Part shown: positions 34,926 through 43,990 of the stretch, piece after piece | Position numbering within the stretch: the stretch's first letter is position 1 | Layout: every line of letters begins with the position of its first letter | NCBI GenBank assembly: GCA_963836695.1 | Contig: CAWIKX010000040.1 | Span: forward strand, 440,911-504,910 | Direction of reading: 5' to 3' | Length of the DNA: 64,000 nt | Source: Roseiarcus sp963836695 | GTDB taxonomy: Bacteria; Pseudomonadota; Alphaproteobacteria; Rhizobiales; Beijerinckiaceae | Notes under the pieces: model-generated | Database searches by the model: none | What the model saw: only the letters and a program-made list of their open reading frames with translations | What the model was told of the DNA's origin: nothing | Program-made: the position numbers and the translations under genes

Positions 34926-36998
34926 CTAGCAAACGGGATTATGGATGGCGCCTGTGAGAAAATCTGGCCAGTCGCGTTCGAAGAATGGCTTGTCGCTAGA
35001 CGCCAAACGTCGGATTGGGCGCGCATCGCAAACGAACGCTCCAGAATCGAACCGCACAAGGATCTGCTCCGCGCGATCCTCTGCCCGTTCCGACACGAAA
35101 CGAACGTCTTCCAGCAGGCCAGTGCGCGCTTCCGGCACGCAGTCGCCGCCCGACGCGCAGATCGCTCTTGCTCCACGGCTCCCACCGCTACGCGCAATAT
35201 AGAACGCAAGCGCCGTCAGCACGGCTTCCGACAGGAGCGCGGTTTGCCGCCATTGGAGCGCCTTTAAAGCTTCGGGCGCGCCGGAATAGGCGATCCCTTG
35301 GTGGCGGATGGTTGCGTTCAGCGCGCGCGCCGCGGCCAATGCCTGTTTTACGTCGGCTGCATTGCACAGCACGCCGGCATGATCGCTCATGCGGTCCTGA
35401 ACTTCCTTCCGGATCGACTTGACGGTCAGCGCACTATCGGGCTTGAGGACGTCGAGAATGCGCCCGATCGCATCCTCGATCAGGCTGGGCGTGAACGCGC
35501 TCGAGGCAGGGGCCTTGCAGCGGGCCGCCGCGTGCTCGGCGCAGCGTGTGCCGAGCACCTGCCCCGCGTTGAGCGCCGCCCCGCCGGGCCGAGTCACTCC
35601 GTGCGTTCCAGCCACTTCGCCGACGGCGTAGCACCCGTCGAGGTTCGTCGAGCCCCAGCCGTCGACGGCGAGGCCGCCGTTCATATGCTGATTTAACACG
35701 GCGAATTCCAGCGGATCGCGGGTGATGTCGTATTTGTAGCGCTTGTAAAGCTCAATCGAGAGCGGGTTCATCTTGCGAAGCCGGTCGAGGGGCTTCTCCA
35801 GCAGCGCTCCCGCATTCGCAAGATAAGTCCGCAGGTCGGGATCGAGCCGGTCGAGGTCGAATTCGGCGTCGCCCGGAACGGGCAGCGGGTTGCGGTTGAA
35901 GTCCATGAAGACTTTCCGCCCTGCGCGCGTTTCCTTGATGATGGCGAGGTCGACGAGGCTCGACCCGAAGCGGAGCATGCGCGTGGCATGGAAGGGCCAC
36001 TGGTAGCCTTTCCGAAAGACGTTCGACGCCAGTTCCTGCGTTGTGCGGTAGTAGTCAGCGAGAAAATTGTGCTCGTTCCCCCGCGAATCGCGCGAGAAGA
36101 TATAGGGCGTCGCCTGCACATAAGTGCCGGAGAGGTTCCACGGGAAATTGTCGCGCGAGGTTCCGATCCCGAATTGGCTTTCGGTGAGATTCACCGCTTC
36201 GAGTCCCGCCTCCATCGCGAGGCCGAGCGAGCCGAAGCAATGCCTGGGATAGACGCTGTCGCGATAGAGCTCCCCGGGCCCTCCAGTCGCGATGACGACC
36301 ACATCGCTCAGAAACACGACGAGCCCCAAGGGATTATCGTCTGCACGGCGCTTGGGCGAGATCGCGACCACGCCCGCGCAGTGCGCTTGCGCGCCTGGTT
36401 CGATCAAGAGGCGGACGCCGGTCGTATGGTTGAACGTGGGCACGTTCAGCCGAATCGTTTCCTTAGCCAGCACCTGCACCATGAGGCGCGATGTACGAGG
36501 GCCGCAACTTGTCGCCCGACCTACCTCGTCATGGTCGGTCTGATAGCGCAGTACGCCCCCGAGCCGATCCTGCGGGATCGGCAGTCCCATGAACTGCAGG
36601 GAAGATAGTGCTCTCGGCGACCCCACTGCTTCGACATAGGCCGCGTCCTCGTTCATCGCGCCGCTGGCGCCGATCGCCTCGGCCATGGCTCGGTAGTCGT
36701 CCCCCTGCCCCGCGCTGTTGGCCGTATGCAAGGTCTGCTTGTCGGAACCGGAACATGCAGACGTGCCGCCGAAGGCGCTCTGGGTTACGATGATGACGTC
36801 GAAGTTGCGCCGCTTCATCTCGACCGCCGTCCGAAGTCCAGCGGCGCCGCTGCCGAGGACAAGAGCCTCGCTCCGATGGATGGGAATTGAAAAGCCGCGT
36901 GCGACGACGATCTCCTTGGCCGGCCTCTCTGTCGTGAGGCGTGGCATCTCGACGTCGGTGAGGACGTCGAGGATATTTTGCGGAATCGTCGCGCTCAA
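34926..36998 (-). CDS. FAD-dependent dehydrogenase of the fumarate reductase/succinate dehydrogenase flavoprotein type
   Basis: A 690-residue flavoprotein. FAD binding is shown by ALVLGSGAAGLRTAVEMKRR near residue 45 and VVVIATGGPGELYRDSVYPR in the middle; the capping and C-terminal helical domains follow, with NQHMNGGLAVDGWGSTNLDG and YAVGEVAGTHGVTRPGGAAL. Members oxidise or reduce dicarboxylates, steroids or other C-C bonds. No iron-sulfur or membrane subunits adjoin, so the electron acceptor is unknown. It is divergent from the LacI regulator, and two facing operators lie in the 148 bases between them, so it is probably under its control. Confidence 0.87.
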   Translation of the reverse strand: MSATIPQNILDVLTDVEMPRLTTERPAKEIVVARGFSIPIHRSEALVLGSGAAGLRTAVEMKRRNFDVIIVTQSAFGGTSACSGSDKQTLHTANSAGQGDDYRAMAEAIGASGAMNEDAAYVEAVGSPRALSSLQFMGLPIPQDRLGGVLRYQTDHDEVGRATSCGPRTSRLMVQVLAKETIRLNVPTFNHTTGVRLLIEPGAQAHCAGVVAISPKRRADDNPLGLVVFLSDVVVIATGGPGELYRDSVYPRHCFGSLGLAMEAGLEAVNLTESQFGIGTSRDNFPWNLSGTYVQATPYIFSRDSRGNEHNFLADYYRTTQELASNVFRKGYQWPFHATRMLRFGSSLVDLAIIKETRAGRKVFMDFNRNPLPVPGDAEFDLDRLDPDLRTYLANAGALLEKPLDRLRKMNPLSIELYKRYKYDITRDPLEFAVLNQHMNGGLAVDGWGSTNLDGCYAVGEVAGTHGVTRPGGAALNAGQVLGTRCAEHAAARCKAPASSAFTPSLIEDAIGRILDVLKPDSALTVKSIRKEVQDRMSDHAGVLCNAADVKQALAAARALNATIRHQGIAYSGAPEALKALQWRQTALLSEAVLTALAFYIARSGGSRGARAICASGGDCVPEARTGLLEDVRFVSERAEDRAEQILVRFDSGAFVCDARPIRRLASSDKPFFERDWPDFLTGAIHNPVC

Positions 36999-37046
36999 GG
37001 CAGACCAGAGGTGGGGTTGACGGGGCGGCCGAGACCGGGTAGCCTG

Positions 37047-37062
37047 TTAGCACGTTCCAATT
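37047..37062 (+). promoter_or_regulatory. LacI-type operator, left copy
   Basis: TTAGCACGTTCCAATT, an imperfect palindrome centred on CG as is usual for LacI-family operators. Its exact reverse complement stands at 37119-37134. Centre-to-centre distance is 72 bases, about seven helical turns. It lies about 50 bases upstream of the flavoprotein start. Confidence 0.7.
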
Positions 37063-37118
37063 CGAGTGACAACAATTCCGAGTTTGCTGGACTTTCGCTG
37101 AAGGCGGTGCGGCGTAAA

Positions 37119-37134
37119 AATTGGAACGTGCTAA
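37119..37134 (-). promoter_or_regulatory. LacI-type operator, right copy
   Basis: AATTGGAACGTGCTAA, the exact reverse complement of the copy at 37047-37062. It ends 12 bases before the lacI-type gene start, a position suited to autorepression, and the pair could be bridged by a repressor tetramer. Confidence 0.7.
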
Positions 37135-37146
37135 ACTGGCGCAAAA

Positions 37147-38208
37147 GTGAATAACGAGACCCGCAGGGAGATGGAAGTTCACGAGGGACGCACGACGATC
37201 GTCGACGTGGCGCGCCGCGCCGGCGTCTCCAAATCCACCGTCTCGCTCGTTCTGGGCGGAAGCTCCCTCGTCGCCGAGACAACCCGCGAACGCGTGTCGG
37301 ACGCGATGAACGAGCTCGGTTACATCTACCATCGTGGGGCCGCCACTCTTCGCGGCGCCAAGTCCGGTGTCATCGGCATGGTCATCAACGACCTGTCGAA
37401 CCCCTTCTATGTCGAGCTCGCGATCGGCATCGAGCAGGCGTGCCAGGGCGGCGCCTATATACCCTTTCTGGCCAATACCGGCGAGAACGCGGTTCGCCAG
37501 CAGCAGGTGATCCGCACGATGCGCGAGCAGGGCGCAGCAGGCCTTGTGCTCGCGCCCGCAATAGGCGCTTCCGCAAGTGAGCTCAAACCCCTGCTTGCCG
37601 GATTGCCCGTCGTCCAAGTGATGCGCCGTCTTCCCGGCCTAAGAGCCTCGCTAGTCGCGCCGGAGAACAAGGAAGGCGCGCGCAAGGCTGCGGCCCATCT
37701 CATTGCCGTTGGGCACAGCCGTGTCGCCTTCGTCGGCGGCCTCTCATCGATGGTGGTCCGCGAGGAGAGGCTCGCTGGTTATAGACTGGCCCTCGAAGAG
37801 GCCGGAATCTCACTTGACCCGTCGCTCGTCATCGAAACGACCGCCAACTATTCGGGCGGTGGGACGGCGGTTGCGCAGCTGCTCAACCTCAGCGATCCCG
37901 CGACTGCCGCGCTTTGTTTCAATGACGTTGTCGCGATCGGGCTCACTCGCGCGCTGATGGAGGCGGGCGTTTCGGTGGGTGTCGACTTCGACGTCATCGG
38001 TTTCGATGACATCGAGGAAGCCAGGCACACGCTTCCCGCCCTGAGCAGCGTCGCGGTGAACCCCCGCGATCTTGGTTCCCGCGCGGCTCAACTCCTCATG
38101 CGCCATATCGCAAGCGGTGACTTCGAGCCGGAAGCCGTGCTTTGCCCAACGACCCTGGCGCTGCGCAATTCCTGCCGCGCCGCCGGCCCCTACGAGCGAG
38201 GACATTGA
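37147..38208 (+). CDS. LacI-family transcriptional regulator
   Basis: A 353-residue repressor. The helix-turn-helix is TTIVDVARRAGVSKSTVSLV, the hinge helix follows around TRERVSDAMNELGYI, and the periplasmic-binding-like effector domain includes GMVINDLSNPFYVELAIGIE and VIGFDDIEEARHTLPALSSV. It should bind the two facing 16-base sites directly upstream and control the flavoprotein gene and the plus-strand catabolic run that begins with its own gene. Its stop overlaps the Gfo/Idh start (TGATG). The inducer is unknown but probably the imported compound or a derivative. Confidence 0.93.
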   Translation: MNNETRREMEVHEGRTTIVDVARRAGVSKSTVSLVLGGSSLVAETTRERVSDAMNELGYIYHRGAATLRGAKSGVIGMVINDLSNPFYVELAIGIEQACQGGAYIPFLANTGENAVRQQQVIRTMREQGAAGLVLAPAIGASASELKPLLAGLPVVQVMRRLPGLRASLVAPENKEGARKAAAHLIAVGHSRVAFVGGLSSMVVREERLAGYRLALEEAGISLDPSLVIETTANYSGGGTAVAQLLNLSDPATAALCFNDVVAIGLTRALMEAGVSVGVDFDVIGFDDIEEARHTLPALSSVAVNPRDLGSRAAQLLMRHIASGDFEPEAVLCPTTLALRNSCRAAGPYERGH

Positions 38209-39215
38209 TGGCAAGACTTCGTTGGGGATTGATCGGCGCGAGCACGATCGCCGCAGAGCATATGCTAGCCGCGTTCCGAGCCAATGGCGGCGAAGCCGTC
38301 GCCGTCATGAGCACGAATGCTGACCGCGCGGTGAGCTACGCAAAAAAGCACGGAATTGCGCATTCGACGACGAGCATGAAAGACCTGGTCGATTCCAAGG
38401 ACGTGGATGCCGTCTACATCTCAACGACCAACGAACTGCATAGAGACCAGGTCTTTGCGGCCGCAGCGGCTGGAAAGCATGTGCTGTGCGAGAAGCCGCT
38501 CGCGTTGTCGCTGAAGGACGCTCGCGCGATGGTGGCGGAATGCTGCAAGCGCGGCGTCGTCATGGGGACCAACCACCACCTCCGCAACGCGGCGACGCAT
38601 CGTGCGATGCGCGAGGCGATCAAGCAAGGCAAGATCGGAAAGCCGCTCTTCGCGCGGGTGTTCCATTCCGTTTACTTGCCCCCCCATCTGCAAGGCTGGC
38701 GGCTCGACCGCCCTGACGCGGGCGGCGGAGTCATTCTCGACATCACCGTTCACGACGCCGACACGCTTCGCTTCGTCCTCGACGACGAGCCGAAATCCGT
38801 TGCGGCTATGACCTCGCACGGCGGCATGGGCCGCGGGGGCCTGGAGGACGGCGCCATGGGCGTCATCCGATTTTCGAACGGCGTGCTCGCGCAGTTTCAT
38901 GACGGCTTCACCACCAAATACGCAACGACCGGCTTCGAGGTGCATGGGGAGGTGGGCTCACTCATTGGTCGCGACTGCATGACGCAGGCGCCGAAGGGCG
39001 ATGTGCTCTTGCGAACCGCCGCTGGAGAGGAGCAGCTCAAACTCGATCACGAGAACCTGTACGCGCGTTCGATCCGCTTGTTTGAGGAGGCCGTGCAAGG
39101 GCGCGGCGCGCCTTCAGCGACCGGAGAGGATGGTGTCAAGTCCCTGAGCGTTGCACTCTCCGTCGCCGGCGCAGCGCGCACGGGCGCCGACACGCCTATC
39201 GATCTGACCATCTGA
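38208..39215 (+). CDS. Gfo/Idh/MocA-family oxidoreductase
   Basis: A 335-residue NAD(P)-dependent dehydrogenase: Rossmann start LRWGLIGASTIAAEHMLAAF, VDAVYISTTNELHRDQVFAA, the active-site lysine in HVLCEKPLALSLKDARAMV, and the C-terminal substrate domain with DAGGGVILDITVHDADTLRF. The family oxidises sugar and cyclitol hydroxyls. Coupled to the LacI gene by TGATG and followed after eight bases by the CoA-transferase, it is the first catabolic enzyme of the plus-strand operon. Confidence 0.93.
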   Translation: MARLRWGLIGASTIAAEHMLAAFRANGGEAVAVMSTNADRAVSYAKKHGIAHSTTSMKDLVDSKDVDAVYISTTNELHRDQVFAAAAAGKHVLCEKPLALSLKDARAMVAECCKRGVVMGTNHHLRNAATHRAMREAIKQGKIGKPLFARVFHSVYLPPHLQGWRLDRPDAGGGVILDITVHDADTLRFVLDDEPKSVAAMTSHGGMGRGGLEDGAMGVIRFSNGVLAQFHDGFTTKYATTGFEVHGEVGSLIGRDCMTQAPKGDVLLRTAAGEEQLKLDHENLYARSIRLFEEAVQGRGAPSATGEDGVKSLSVALSVAGAARTGADTPIDLTI

Positions 39216-39223
39216 AGACAGCG

Positions 39224-40825
39224 ATGCCCAGGCCAAAGGTCATTTCCGCACGCCACGCGGCCGGTCTCATTCCGGACGGCGCAATCGTCACGGTCTCATC
39301 TTCGTCCGCGCTTGGATGTCCTGATGCGACGCTCGCGGCGATCGGCGCACGCTTCGAGGCCGAGGGCCATCCGCGCAATATCACCGCCCTGCACCCAATC
39401 GCCGCTGGAGACATGTGGGGCGTCAAGGGCGTCGATCACCTCGCCAAGGCGGGGTGCCTCGCGCGCGTTCTTGCGGGATCCTATCCGTCGGGCCCCTCCT
39501 CGGCCGAACCGCCCGAGATCTGGAAGATGATCACAAGCGACGCCATCCCGGCCTATAACGTCCCGTCGGGCATATTGTTTGACATGCATCGCGAGGCGGC
39601 AGCCAAGCGCCCGGGCGTGCTGACGAAGGTGGGCATGGACACGTTCGTCGATCCTGTCCACGACGGTTGCGCGATGAACGCGAGGGCGGCAGCCGATCCA
39701 ATCGTCGAGCGCGTTCGCTTTGCCGGGGATGAGTGGCTCTTCTTTCCGAGCATCACGCCAGAAGTCGCCATCATCCGCGCAACGACCGCCGATGAGCGCG
39801 GAAACCTTTCCTACGAACATGAAGGTGGCATTCTCGGCCCACTCGACCAGGCGCTCGCCGTGCGCAACAACGGCGGAATTGTGATCGCGCAAGTCAAACG
39901 GCTCGCGGCGGCGGGATCGCTTAAGCCCCACGACGTCGTCGTCCCAGGGATCCTCGTCGATTACATCGTGGTCGCGCCCGACCAGCTACAGACAACGCAC
40001 ACGGCTTATGAGCCGGCGATCTCAGGCGAGGTCTTTCGGCCGCTCTCATCGTTCGAGACGCCGAAGTTCGACGTCGCCAAGGTCATCGCCCGCCGTGTCG
40101 CACAAGAGCTGCGCGACGGCGATGCGGTCAATATCGGTTTCGGCATCTCGGCCAACGTGCCGCGGATTCTCATCGAGGAGGGCCGGCATGGCGCCGTAAC
40201 CTGGGTGATCGAACAAGGCGCGGTCGGCGGCGTGCCGCTCGTCGACTTCCAGTTCGGCTGCGCCTCCAACGCCGAAGCGATTGTCCAGTCGCCACATCAG
40301 TTCACCTACTTCCAGGGAGGGGGCTTCGACATGTCGCTGCTCTCGTTCCTGCAGATCGACCGCGGCGGTTCGGTCAACGTCTCCAAGCTTGGCGTGCGCC
40401 CACATGTCACCGCGGGCGCTGGCGGGTTCGTTGACATCACCGCTCGCGCGAAGAAGATCGTTTTTTCGGGCTATTTCACCGCAGGCGCAAAGCTCGAGGT
40501 CCATGATGGGGCGGTCAGGATCGCCAAGGAAGGCAAGGTCAAGAAACTCGTCGAATCCGTCGAGCAGATCTCGTTCTCCGGCCCGCGTGCGGTCGAGCAA
40601 AAGCAGGAAATCCTGTATGTCACGGAGCGCTGCGTGCTCCGTCTCGAGAAAGAAGGCGTGACAGTCACCGAACTCGCGCCGGGCGTCGATCTCGAACGTG
40701 ACGTCCTCGCCCAGGCCGAGTTTCCGCTGCGCATCGCCAAGCACATCCGCAAGATGGACCCGGCGTTGTTCCACGCCGCGCCGATCAAGCTTGAGCTTCG
40801 CCCCGCGGCGGAAATGGCGCTATGA
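39224..40825 (+). CDS. Acyl-CoA:acetate/3-ketoacid CoA-transferase, fused alpha-beta (YdiF type)
   Basis: A 533-residue single-chain family I CoA-transferase. The alpha part begins KVISARHAAGLIPDGAIVTV; the beta part contains GDAVNIGFGISANVPRILIE and the catalytic glutamate Glu330 in TWVIEQGAVGGVPL. It moves CoA from an acyl-CoA to a carboxylate through a glutamyl-CoA thioester. In this operon it probably activates an acid formed by earlier oxidation so that the following enoyl-CoA hydratase can act. Its stop overlaps the next ATG (ATGA at 40822-40825). Confidence 0.93.
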   Translation: MPRPKVISARHAAGLIPDGAIVTVSSSSALGCPDATLAAIGARFEAEGHPRNITALHPIAAGDMWGVKGVDHLAKAGCLARVLAGSYPSGPSSAEPPEIWKMITSDAIPAYNVPSGILFDMHREAAAKRPGVLTKVGMDTFVDPVHDGCAMNARAAADPIVERVRFAGDEWLFFPSITPEVAIIRATTADERGNLSYEHEGGILGPLDQALAVRNNGGIVIAQVKRLAAAGSLKPHDVVVPGILVDYIVVAPDQLQTTHTAYEPAISGEVFRPLSSFETPKFDVAKVIARRVAQELRDGDAVNIGFGISANVPRILIEEGRHGAVTWVIEQGAVGGVPLVDFQFGCASNAEAIVQSPHQFTYFQGGGFDMSLLSFLQIDRGGSVNVSKLGVRPHVTAGAGGFVDITARAKKIVFSGYFTAGAKLEVHDGAVRIAKEGKVKKLVESVEQISFSGPRAVEQKQEILYVTERCVLRLEKEGVTVTELAPGVDLERDVLAQAEFPLRIAKHIRKMDPALFHAAPIKLELRPAAEMAL

Positions 40826-41595
40826 GCCCGTTTGTCGAACTTCGCTTCGAGGGGCCGCTAGCGCGGCTCACGCTGAAGCGCGCCGACAAGCTGAACGCGC
40901 TTGACCGGGCGATGATCGACGCGCTCGCCGACGCGGCGCGCGCCATCGAGGCGTCGTCCGAAACGCGGGCCGCGATCCTGTTGAGCGAGGGCAAGGCGTT
41001 CTGTGCCGGCGGCGATATCGCCGCCTGGGGTGACCTCCCTCCCCTCGAAATGTGGCGCGACTGGACGCGCGCGGGACATCGCGCTTTCGAAGCGTTGGCG
41101 CGCCTGCGTGTTCCACTTATCGCCGCTCTGACCGGGCACGCCTACGGCGGCGGCCTCGAATTGGCGGCCGTCGCCGACATTCGCATCGCCGAGTGCGGGA
41201 TCAAGCTTGGCCTTCCCGAATCGGGCCTCGGCATGGCGCCGGGTTGGTCGGGCACGCAGAGGCTGGTGCGCCGCTTCGGCGCCTCGGTCGTGCGCCGCAT
41301 GGCTTTGGCCGGCGCGATGTTCTCGGCCGAAGAGGGCCTGGTTCTCGGCCTCGTCGACGAGGTGGTTGCGAAGGGCGAGGGCGTCGAGCGGGCGGAGGCT
41401 CTCGCGGCCGATATCGCGAAGCGGGGTCCGCTCGCGGTGCAGATGGTCAAGGCGATGATCAACGCCGCCGAAGGCGAGGATCGTGATGCGCCGATCGAGG
41501 GCTTGGCCGGGGCGCTCACGGCGTTCACCCACGATCTCACTGAAGGGGTCGCCGCGTTCCGGGCCAAGCGCCCGCCGGCGTTTTCCGGTCGGTAG
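40822..41595 (+). CDS. Enoyl-CoA hydratase/isomerase family protein
   Basis: A 257-residue crotonase-fold protein with the CoA/oxyanion motifs FCAGGDIAAWGDL and ALTGHAYGGGLELAAVADIR, and the active-site stretch IKLGLPESGLGMAPGWSGTQ. Crotonase proteins hydrate, isomerise or cleave acyl-CoA substrates; the reaction here cannot be told from sequence. Four-base overlap with the CoA-transferase indicates one acyl-CoA pathway. The 106-base gap behind it leads to the ABC importer genes. Confidence 0.92.
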   Translation: MSPFVELRFEGPLARLTLKRADKLNALDRAMIDALADAARAIEASSETRAAILLSEGKAFCAGGDIAAWGDLPPLEMWRDWTRAGHRAFEALARLRVPLIAALTGHAYGGGLELAAVADIRIAECGIKLGLPESGLGMAPGWSGTQRLVRRFGASVVRRMALAGAMFSAEEGLVLGLVDEVVAKGEGVERAEALAADIAKRGPLAVQMVKAMINAAEGEDRDAPIEGLAGALTAFTHDLTEGVAAFRAKRPPAFSGR

Positions 41596-41701
41596 AGCAT
41601 CGCGGGGGCAAAGGACATTGACAATCGGGAGCCGATAGACGGTTTCTGGATCCGGAGCCGGACCGCTTCCGGCGGGAGAAACGCATGAGAAGGGTAGAAA
41701 A

Positions 41702-42967
41702 ATGACGTTGAGAGCAATCTTGATGGGCGGGGCGGCCGCGGCGTGGGTGTTGGGTCTCTCTGGCGGGGCCTATGCCGCCGACACCAAGGAAGTGCAGATG
41801 CTGCACTGGTGGACGTCCGGCGGCGAGGCGGCCGCGCTGAACGTCATCAAGCAGGCCCTCGCCAAGCAGGGTTACGGCTGGAAAGACGTGCCCGTCGCAG
41901 GCGGCGGCGGCGGCGCGGCCATGACCACTTTGAAGGCCATGGTCGCCGCGGGCAACCCCCCAACGGCCTCTCAGATTCTCGGCTATTACGCGCTCGATTA
42001 TGCAGATGCGGGCAAGCTCGCCGACATCACCCCGCTGGCGACCAAAGGAGACTGGGCGAAGGTCATTCCGGCCGCCCTGCAAAAGTTCACCACCGTCGAC
42101 GGCAAGTGGGGCGCCGTTCCAGTCAACATCCATTCCGTGAACTGGATTTGGGTCAACAAGGCTCTGATGGAAAAAATCGGCGGGACGGAACCCAAGACCT
42201 TCGACGAACTGATTGCGCTGCTCGATAAGGCCAAGAAGGCAGGCGTCATTCCGATGGCGCTCGGAGGCCAGCCCTGGCAGGAAGCGACGATGTTCAACTC
42301 GGTCGTCGCCTCGACCGGCGGCGTCGACTTCTACAAGAAGGCCTTCATCGATCTCGACGAAAGCGCGCTCAAGTCGGACACGATGAAGAAGTCGTTCGAC
42401 AATCTCGCGAAGCTGCGTGACTATCTCGATCCCAACTATGCCGGACGCGACTGGAATCTCGCGACCGCAATGGTCATCAAGGGTGACGCGCTTTTGCAAG
42501 TGATGGGCGACTGGGCGAAGGGCGAGTTCAAGAACGCCAACAAGGAAGCTGGTACGGACTATCTCTGCTACCGCTTCCCGGGTACGGACGGTGCGGTGCT
42601 CTATAACACCGACATGTTCGCGTTCTTTCAGGTCTCGGCCGATCGGCAGGCCGCTCAGACGGCTCTCGCCGACACGACGATGAACCCCGAGGTGCAGATC
42701 GACTTCAACGTCATCAAGGGTTCCGCCCCGGCGCGCATGGACGTTTCGGACGCCAAATTCGACGCCTGCGGCAAGAAAGCAATCGCAGACATTAAGGCGG
42801 CGAACGCCAAGGGCACGTTCCTAGGCTCCATGGCGCAGAACTACGCGCAGCCGCCCGCGATCGCGACTGCCTATTACGACGTCGTGACCAAATTCCTGCA
42901 CGGCGAGATCAAGTCCTCCGACGAAGCTGTGAAGCAGCTCGTCATCGCGATCAATTCGGCGAAATAG
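41702..42967 (+). CDS. Sugar ABC transporter substrate-binding protein (CUT1 type)
   Basis: A 421-residue extracellular binding protein. Signal peptide MTLRAILMGGAAAAWVLGLS to about AYAAD, then the MalE/UgpB-like fold: EVQMLHWWTSGGEAAALNVI, VPVNIHSVNWIWVNKALMEK, GQPWQEATMFNSVVASTGGV and DWAKGEFKNANKEAGTDYLC. It delivers a mono- or oligosaccharide-like ligand to the two permeases downstream. A strong hairpin sits just after its stop, probably to keep its mRNA more abundant than that of the permeases. Confidence 0.94.
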   Translation: MTLRAILMGGAAAAWVLGLSGGAYAADTKEVQMLHWWTSGGEAAALNVIKQALAKQGYGWKDVPVAGGGGGAAMTTLKAMVAAGNPPTASQILGYYALDYADAGKLADITPLATKGDWAKVIPAALQKFTTVDGKWGAVPVNIHSVNWIWVNKALMEKIGGTEPKTFDELIALLDKAKKAGVIPMALGGQPWQEATMFNSVVASTGGVDFYKKAFIDLDESALKSDTMKKSFDNLAKLRDYLDPNYAGRDWNLATAMVIKGDALLQVMGDWAKGEFKNANKEAGTDYLCYRFPGTDGAVLYNTDMFAFFQVSADRQAAQTALADTTMNPEVQIDFNVIKGSAPARMDVSDAKFDACGKKAIADIKAANAKGTFLGSMAQNYAQPPAIATAYYDVVTKFLHGEIKSSDEAVKQLVIAINSAK

Positions 42968-42974
42968 CGAGGCC

Positions 42975-43001
42975 GCCCTTCCCCGCCCACGGCGGGGAAG
43001 G
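42975..43001 (+). promoter_or_regulatory. Intercistronic hairpin after binding-protein gene
   Basis: A perfect 12-base stem, CCCTTCCCCGCC with GGCGGGGAAGGG, around a CAC loop, eight bases after the binding-protein stop and 42 bases before the first permease. No T tract follows. In maltose-type operons hairpins at this place stabilise the upstream transcript and let the binding protein be made in excess. Confidence 0.65.
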
Positions 43002-43042
43002 GTCCGCCACGGATCTGTTACGCGCGAGCGCGGAGAATACAG

Positions 43043-43990
43043 ATGACGACGACGACCCAGCCCATTGTGGCGTCCCTCGTGCGCAGCCCGCGAGGCGGCA
43101 TACGCGAGCGAGCGCGGGACCTCCTTCCGCGGCTTGTGCTGGCGCCGTCGTTTCTGCTGATTCTCATCTTCGTCTACGGGTTCAATCTCTGGACCCTTCT
43201 CCTTTCGTTCACGAACTCGAAGGCGTTCACCAACCTGAACTTCATCGGATGGGCGAACTATCAGAAGCTTTGGGACTGGACGTTCCAGAGAGATCCGCCG
43301 TCGAATTGGTACACCGCAATTGTCAACATGGGGCTGTTCGGCGGCCTTTATGTGATCTTCTGTCTGGCGCTTGGCCTTCTGCTGGCGATCCTCCTCGACC
43401 AGAAGATTCGCGGCGAAGGAATCCTGCGGCCGATATATCTCTATCCACTGGCGCTATCTTTCATTGTTACCGGCACGGCGTGGAAGCTGTTTCTCGATCC
43501 GCGTATCGGCCTTGAGAGGGCGATGCATGATCTTGGCTGGACAAGCTTCCATTTCGACTGGGTCGTGAACCCGCGCATGATGATCTATTGCGTCGCCATC
43601 GCCGGCGTCTGGCAGACCTCGGGCTTCGTCATGGCGATGTTCCTTGCGGCGCTGCGCGGCATCGACAGCGAGATTCTCAAAGCCGCACAGATCGACGGCG
43701 CGTCCGCTTACGCGACCTATCGGCGAATCGTCATCCCGATCATACGGCCGGCCTTTATGTCGGCTCTGATCATCCTAACCCACATGGCGATCAAGTCCTA
43801 TGATCTCGTGCTGTCGGTCACAGGTAAGAATCCCGGTGGCGCGGCCGAGCTGCCCTCGACCTTCATGTATTCCTACACTTTCACCAGAAATCAGATGGGG
43901 GTCGGCTCGACCAGCGCGGTGATCATGCTCGCAACCATCGCCGCGATCATGGTGCCTTACCTCTACTCCGAACTGCGGGAGAAGCGCTGA
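43043..43990 (+). CDS. Sugar ABC transporter permease (MalF type)
   Basis: A 315-residue inner-membrane permease with six main hydrophobic segments (LVLAPSFLLILIFVYGFNLW first) and the EAA loop seen as EILKAAQIDGASAYATYRRI followed by VIPIIRPAF, which contacts the ATPase. It pairs with the next gene to form the channel. Its stop and the next start overlap by one base. Confidence 0.94.
   Translation: MTTTTQPIVASLVRSPRGGIRERARDLLPRLVLAPSFLLILIFVYGFNLWTLLLSFTNSKAFTNLNFIGWANYQKLWDWTFQRDPPSNWYTAIVNMGLFGGLYVIFCLALGLLLAILLDQKIRGEGILRPIYLYPLALSFIVTGTAWKLFLDPRIGLERAMHDLGWTSFHFDWVVNPRMMIYCVAIAGVWQTSGFVMAMFLAALRGIDSEILKAAQIDGASAYATYRRIVIPIIRPAFMSALIILTHMAIKSYDLVLSVTGKNPGGAAELPSTFMYSYTFTRNQMGVGSTSAVIMLATIAAIMVPYLYSELREKR

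Noticed and set aside
36529..37617. 362-codon minus-strand frame across the LacI promoter
   Set aside because: It runs from antisense of LacI through the operators into another frame of the flavoprotein gene; no start site or family signature.
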